The position numbers and the translations under genes are program-made. A stretch of DNA of 17,654 nucleotides from a candidate division WOR-1 bacterium RIFOXYB2_FULL_48_7 (GTDB lineage Bacteria; Margulisbacteria; WOR-1; O2-12-FULL-45-9; XYB2-FULL-48-7), in contig MEUF01000003.1 in assembly GCA_001771615.1 (NCBI GenBank), positions 1-17,654 of the forward strand, written 5' to 3'. This document shows positions 14,324-17,654 of the stretch, in pieces (the first letter of the stretch is position 1; each line of letters begins with the position of its first letter). The notes under the pieces were generated by a model, which searched no databases, was not told the DNA's origin, and saw only the letters and a list, made by a program, of their open reading frames with translations.

Positions 14324-17008
14324 TTAACCGAGAAGCGTTTCAGCTAATTTAATCAAAGCTTTCGCTGCGGTTGATTGACTTTTAAAGTTTTTTGACTCAT
14401 TCGGAATCATATCCAGGATAAGGAACGCACAGAACTCCTTAAGCCGCTTCTCGATTTTGCCGGCAATCAATTCACCGCCATAATCACTAAATTCCTTCAA
14501 ATATGCGCGGACAAATAAATCAATAATTGCCTGTGTTTCTGGATAGAGATCTCTATCGCCAACTGTTTCGCGTCGCCATTCCGCCCGTAACCGTCGGGCT
14601 AAGGCGGTGGCCGCCTCAAGCGCTGGATCGACAAAGCCAATTTGTTTAAAATCAAAGACCTTGACCTTATCGGCTTCAGCGCCAATCCCAACAAAAAAGT
14701 TTTTTGGCGAATAGTCCAAGTGGCCCAGGGCGCCATATTCAATCAATGCATCAGCAGAAGCATCAATTAATCTCTGCCATCGGCTGGCTAAACCGGCCCT
14801 TGAGGCAGCCAGTTGTTCAAGATATAGCTTTTCTTGACCTGCGGAATTATTGATAAACCTCCTGACATTATTAAACATATAGTTTAATGTGGCCAACCAT
14901 TTTTTATGCGCCTGTGGATCCAGACCAACTATTTGCCGATCACCCAATAACTGCAGATGTGCGACCAAACCAGAGGCTTCTCCTCTGGCGTACTTTCTTT
15001 TTAGTGCCAGACTGCCTCCATGTAGCCGCGCTAAAACCTGGGCATAACCGACTAATTGCCTATGGGCAATGGGATCAAGCGAAAATCTGGCCGGACTGTT
15101 AATTATGGCCTGATCATAAAGACGATAACTGCCTGAAACATCCTGTTCAATCATCATTCTGTGCAGTATTTTTTGTGAGCCAAATTCTGGTCGCCGCAAG
15201 GCATCGCGCGCTTCTTCAAGCGATGGATAAAGCACATTCATTACCCTGTCCTGACCAACATACTCTGCCGCCAGACAATTCGCCAGGACATGCTGATGGA
15301 CCTCCGCCCTTTCTTCAAATATCGGAGGAAAATCTTTTCCCAAAACATCTGAATATTTATAATAATAAGCATGTGATTCATCGCGGACCACGTAACTGAA
15401 TCCAACTTTACCCGATCCGATTGCTTCAATGGTTAACGTACCTACCAGATCGATCCCGGCCAGCTTAAACAAATGCCGCACCTGTTCAGGATCAACCAAC
15501 ATCTGTTTGATTTGTTCAAGATATTCAATCAAGGAGATGAACTGCTCAACTAAGATATTTTGCGCAGCAGCTTGCTTTGCTTTCTCCCGGGTTGCCGGAT
15601 CTTCTAGGGCTTTTTCAAGTATTTTTAATTTTTCATAATCAGTCAAATGATGGTCAGATAAACTGTCAATTTGTTCTTCATTCAAACATTTTTCTTGGCC
15701 CAAAACAGTTATTATTGCCGGCACCTCGGCCTTTAATTGGCAATAGGTTTGATAGGGAGAGCTGACATCAGCCGGCCTTGCTGACTGACCAATACGGAAA
15801 AATTCCAAGCCATCAACAGAAAATTCCCGAGGAACCATTCCCCGCTTTTGCAACCCTTCAAGACCAAGTCGGATTTGCCAATTCAACCAATTTGCTAGAC
15901 GGATTGGATGCAGTAAAGGCAGGGCACCAATGGTTGCCGTAATCTCGGCAAAAGCCTGTTTTCTTCGCTCATGAAACCTAGCAATTGCCTCATCTGGAAA
16001 TAAATTATTGTGTCTTACATATCTCTTAATTTGTTCCCAAGCAACACTGTCCCTTAACCATCTACCACAAGAGTCAGCGGCCGTCTCAGGCAACGGGACA
16101 GAAAGCCTTACATCAGGCAAGCTCCGAACTGATCCAGCATAGTCAAAAAACAAGCTCAAGTAACAATCCTCTCCAACCAAACTACGCGGCACGCCAGCCG
16201 CCGGATAATCGGCTAAACGGCATCCCCAACCAGCCCCATATAGTTGAGGAATCTCGACAACAAACCTCTTTCTCGCGCCGTTTAAATGCCGCCAGAAGGT
16301 TTCGATTGGATGCAAACAGTCAATCCCCAAATAATCGACGTAGAGGTTGCCTGAAACTGCCGTTGCGTATCCTCGGTTGATTTGGCCGACAATTCCCTTG
16401 ATGCCGGAATACTCCACCCTTTCGGCCCCGATTCTCACATCGTCATCCATAAAATAAATATATGGTTCAAGGTCAGGGTTGCCTAACTTATCTCTTTCTG
16501 CCGCCATTGCCACTTCAGCCTGCAGCACATTCATGGCGGCCGCTTTACCGGTTTTATCTTTGACAATTAATAGATTTACTCGACATTTATAGTGTGGAGA
16601 CAATAATTCACGTAAGGCCGCAACTTCTGTCCCGTCACTGGACCCATTAACACAGACAAATAACTCCCGATCAACCTGTATGGCTGAACCGCGCATATCC
16701 AAGTCATTGAGCAATTCGCGCAAACAAGCGGAAATTTTATTTGCAGAATTCATTGTCGGGATACAAACGTACACTTTGTGATTGGAGTTTAGGCGATAGG
16801 CGGTCGGCGTCAGGCATATCCTTCGATAGAAAATATTGCGCGCCCCGGGATGATTGCTTACAGCATCGTCAACCGAGCAGGTAAACCGACCATTAGCCAA
16901 AAAAGCCAAGGCCTTTCGTGCGTTAGGCAAACTCCCTAACACGGTAAAATCATAGCGATTTCTTACCGTTCGGGCAGTGTTTGTAGTTAAATTACTGAAT
17001 AGTGCCAT
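14324..17008 (-). CDS. Fusion of a family 2-like glycosyltransferase and an aminoglycoside-phosphotransferase-like kinase
   Basis: Numbering is from the ATG at 17008 (894 residues); a GTG at 17056 would add 16 residues and overlap the upstream gene by 43 bases. The ATG lies five bases after the upstream stop, which I prefer. Residues about 78-330 resemble a GT-A glycosyltransferase: VYVCIPTMNSA, VNGSSDGT (120-127), KTGKAAAMN, FMDDDVRIG with Asp188-190, and GED (279-281). A helical linker runs to about 520. Residues about 525-800 resemble the APH/choline kinase fold: a glycine-containing GSGKVGFSYVV loop, Lys551 (YYYKYSD), LARLHGG, the catalytic loop HLDYSPKN (His763, Asp765, Asn770) and FDFKQIGFVDP with metal-binding Asp786. 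The protein may glycosylate and phosphorylate one acceptor, but the substrate is unknown. No signal peptide or membrane segment is visible. Confidence 0.8.
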   Translation of the reverse strand: MALFSNLTTNTARTVRNRYDFTVLGSLPNARKALAFLANGRFTCSVDDAVSNHPGARNIFYRRICLTPTAYRLNSNHKVYVCIPTMNSANKISACLRELLNDLDMRGSAIQVDRELFVCVNGSSDGTEVAALRELLSPHYKCRVNLLIVKDKTGKAAAMNVLQAEVAMAAERDKLGNPDLEPYIYFMDDDVRIGAERVEYSGIKGIVGQINRGYATAVSGNLYVDYLGIDCLHPIETFWRHLNGARKRFVVEIPQLYGAGWGCRLADYPAAGVPRSLVGEDCYLSLFFDYAGSVRSLPDVRLSVPLPETAADSCGRWLRDSVAWEQIKRYVRHNNLFPDEAIARFHERRKQAFAEITATIGALPLLHPIRLANWLNWQIRLGLEGLQKRGMVPREFSVDGLEFFRIGQSARPADVSSPYQTYCQLKAEVPAIITVLGQEKCLNEEQIDSLSDHHLTDYEKLKILEKALEDPATREKAKQAAAQNILVEQFISLIEYLEQIKQMLVDPEQVRHLFKLAGIDLVGTLTIEAIGSGKVGFSYVVRDESHAYYYKYSDVLGKDFPPIFEERAEVHQHVLANCLAAEYVGQDRVMNVLYPSLEEARDALRRPEFGSQKILHRMMIEQDVSGSYRLYDQAIINSPARFSLDPIAHRQLVGYAQVLARLHGGSLALKRKYARGEASGLVAHLQLLGDRQIVGLDPQAHKKWLATLNYMFNNVRRFINNSAGQEKLYLEQLAASRAGLASRWQRLIDASADALIEYGALGHLDYSPKNFFVGIGAEADKVKVFDFKQIGFVDPALEAATALARRLRAEWRRETVGDRDLYPETQAIIDLFVRAYLKEFSDYGGELIAGKIEKRLKEFCAFLILDMIPNESKNFKSQSTAAKALIKLAETLLG

Positions 17009-17013
17009 CCCAT

Positions 17014-17654
17014 TCAACCAAGCTTGGGTAGATAAATATCTAACTCTCTTGCCCACAATAACATGGTCTGATAATCCTGATAAAACCCAAACGTATCCGG
17101 GTCTTCAAATAAATCGGGCACAGTTCTGGTTTGCAAATACCTGATCAGCGGAGGAGGAGCAACCTTAATCGGGCCGGGATAGATCTCTCCGGTTGAGCCA
17201 TTAAGGGAAATCTGTTCACCAACCTTGAATATTTTCCCGCCAAGGCTGATAGCCTGGTCTTGAATATTAATTGCCAACGCCTGACAGCCGGCAATACAGG
17301 GAAGACCGATTTTTCTGGCCAAATTGGCCGCGTGCGAACCCATCCCCCCTTTTATTGTCAGAACACCGGCAACGGCCTGTAAATCATGTTCTCCCAAATC
17401 CATAGCTAAATAATCAGCAACCACAATTGATCCTGGCGGCAAACTGCGCAACTCTTCAAGCGTTGTTGGCAGGGCAATCCCGCCGCTAGCAACTCCAGCC
17501 GCGGCGCCAATCCCTTGCGCCACAACCAGCGGATTTTCTGATTGATCAATTCTTGGTGAACTTAATTCGTCCCAAACCGCTCTGGCTCTTCGAACCGCTT
17601 CTAATTTTGTCAGTTCTTGAGTCTGAACCAGGCCAACTAGCGCATGTAACATAG
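17014..17654 (-). CDS. C-terminal part of a PPDK/PEP synthase-like phosphotransfer protein lacking the PEP-binding barrel (5' end missing)
   Basis: The visible 213 codons carry the swivelling phosphohistidine domain of PEP-utilising enzymes. VAQGIGAAAGVASGGI opens it, GVLTIKGGMGSHAANLARKIGLPCIAG matches the PPDK block GGMTSHAAVVAR with the phosphorylated His107, and LNGSTGEIYPG closes it. (Numbering is from the in-frame ATG at 17652.) The start MLHALVGL matches PPDK sequence before this domain, so the gene probably begins outside the window, with an ATP-grasp domain expected there. After the swivel domain a linker (YQDYQTMLLWARELD) resembles the PPDK linker, and then the protein stops at PKLG where PPDK would enter its PEP-binding TIM barrel. 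It is therefore either a barrel-less phosphotransferase (as in rifampin phosphotransferase-type enzymes) or a truncated PPDK. The glycosyltransferase-kinase gene starts immediately downstream. Confidence 0.8.
   Translation of the reverse strand, partial: MLHALVGLVQTQELTKLEAVRRARAVWDELSSPRIDQSENPLVVAQGIGAAAGVASGGIALPTTLEELRSLPPGSIVVADYLAMDLGEHDLQAVAGVLTIKGGMGSHAANLARKIGLPCIAGCQALAINIQDQAISLGGKIFKVGEQISLNGSTGEIYPGPIKVAPPPLIRYLQTRTVPDLFEDPDTFGFYQDYQTMLLWARELDIYLPKLG

Overview
The window looks like chromosomal DNA from an uncultured bacterium. Housekeeping genes (L31, RF1, PrmC, iPGM, lipoamide dehydrogenase, BioA) sit among large proteins I cannot assign. The mix of conserved and lineage-specific genes, the scarcity of Shine-Dalgarno sequences and the short-unit tandem repeats suggest a candidate phylum of the Margulisbacteria/Saganbacteria (WOR-1) kind. 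That placement is a low-confidence inference from general impression, since no 16S or marker search was possible. Genes are tightly packed: the longest stretch without a gene is 127 bases (4592-4718). I see no rRNA, tRNA, CRISPR array, transposase or riboswitch.

Layout. (1) 1-4591: two large paralogous proteins of unknown function face each other tail to tail with no spacer. The left one is cut by the window edge; the right one carries a single EF-hand-like loop. (2) 4719-6982: bioA, then a family 2 glycosyltransferase. (3) 6998-10387: rpmE-prfA-prmC, a translation-termination cluster in which PrmC methylates the GGQ motif of its neighbour RF1, followed by a TPR protein. (4) 10365-14278: a divergent GAPDH-like dehydrogenase, a short lipoamide dehydrogenase and a divergent iPGM in alternating orientation. 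(5) 14324-17654, minus strand: the end of a PPDK-like phosphotransfer protein that stops before the PEP-binding barrel, then a large glycosyltransferase-kinase fusion.

Three patterns recur. First, 7-bp-unit tandem repeats lie inside bioA and twice inside prmC, in variable loops and in frame, and a related CTTTGTG cluster lies between bioA and the glycosyltransferase. Second, several genes have a good -10 box 6 to 9 bases before the start codon and no Shine-Dalgarno (bioA, rpmE, lpd, gpmI), which predicts leaderless mRNAs. Third, all three convergent gene pairs abut exactly or overlap by 21-23 bases, leaving no room for ordinary terminators. The lpd and GAPDH-like starts are divergent and share overlapping -10 boxes on opposite strands.

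The best candidates for undescribed biology are the heptamer repeat family, the convergent EF-hand paralog pair, and the PPDK-like plus glycosyltransferase-kinase gene pair.
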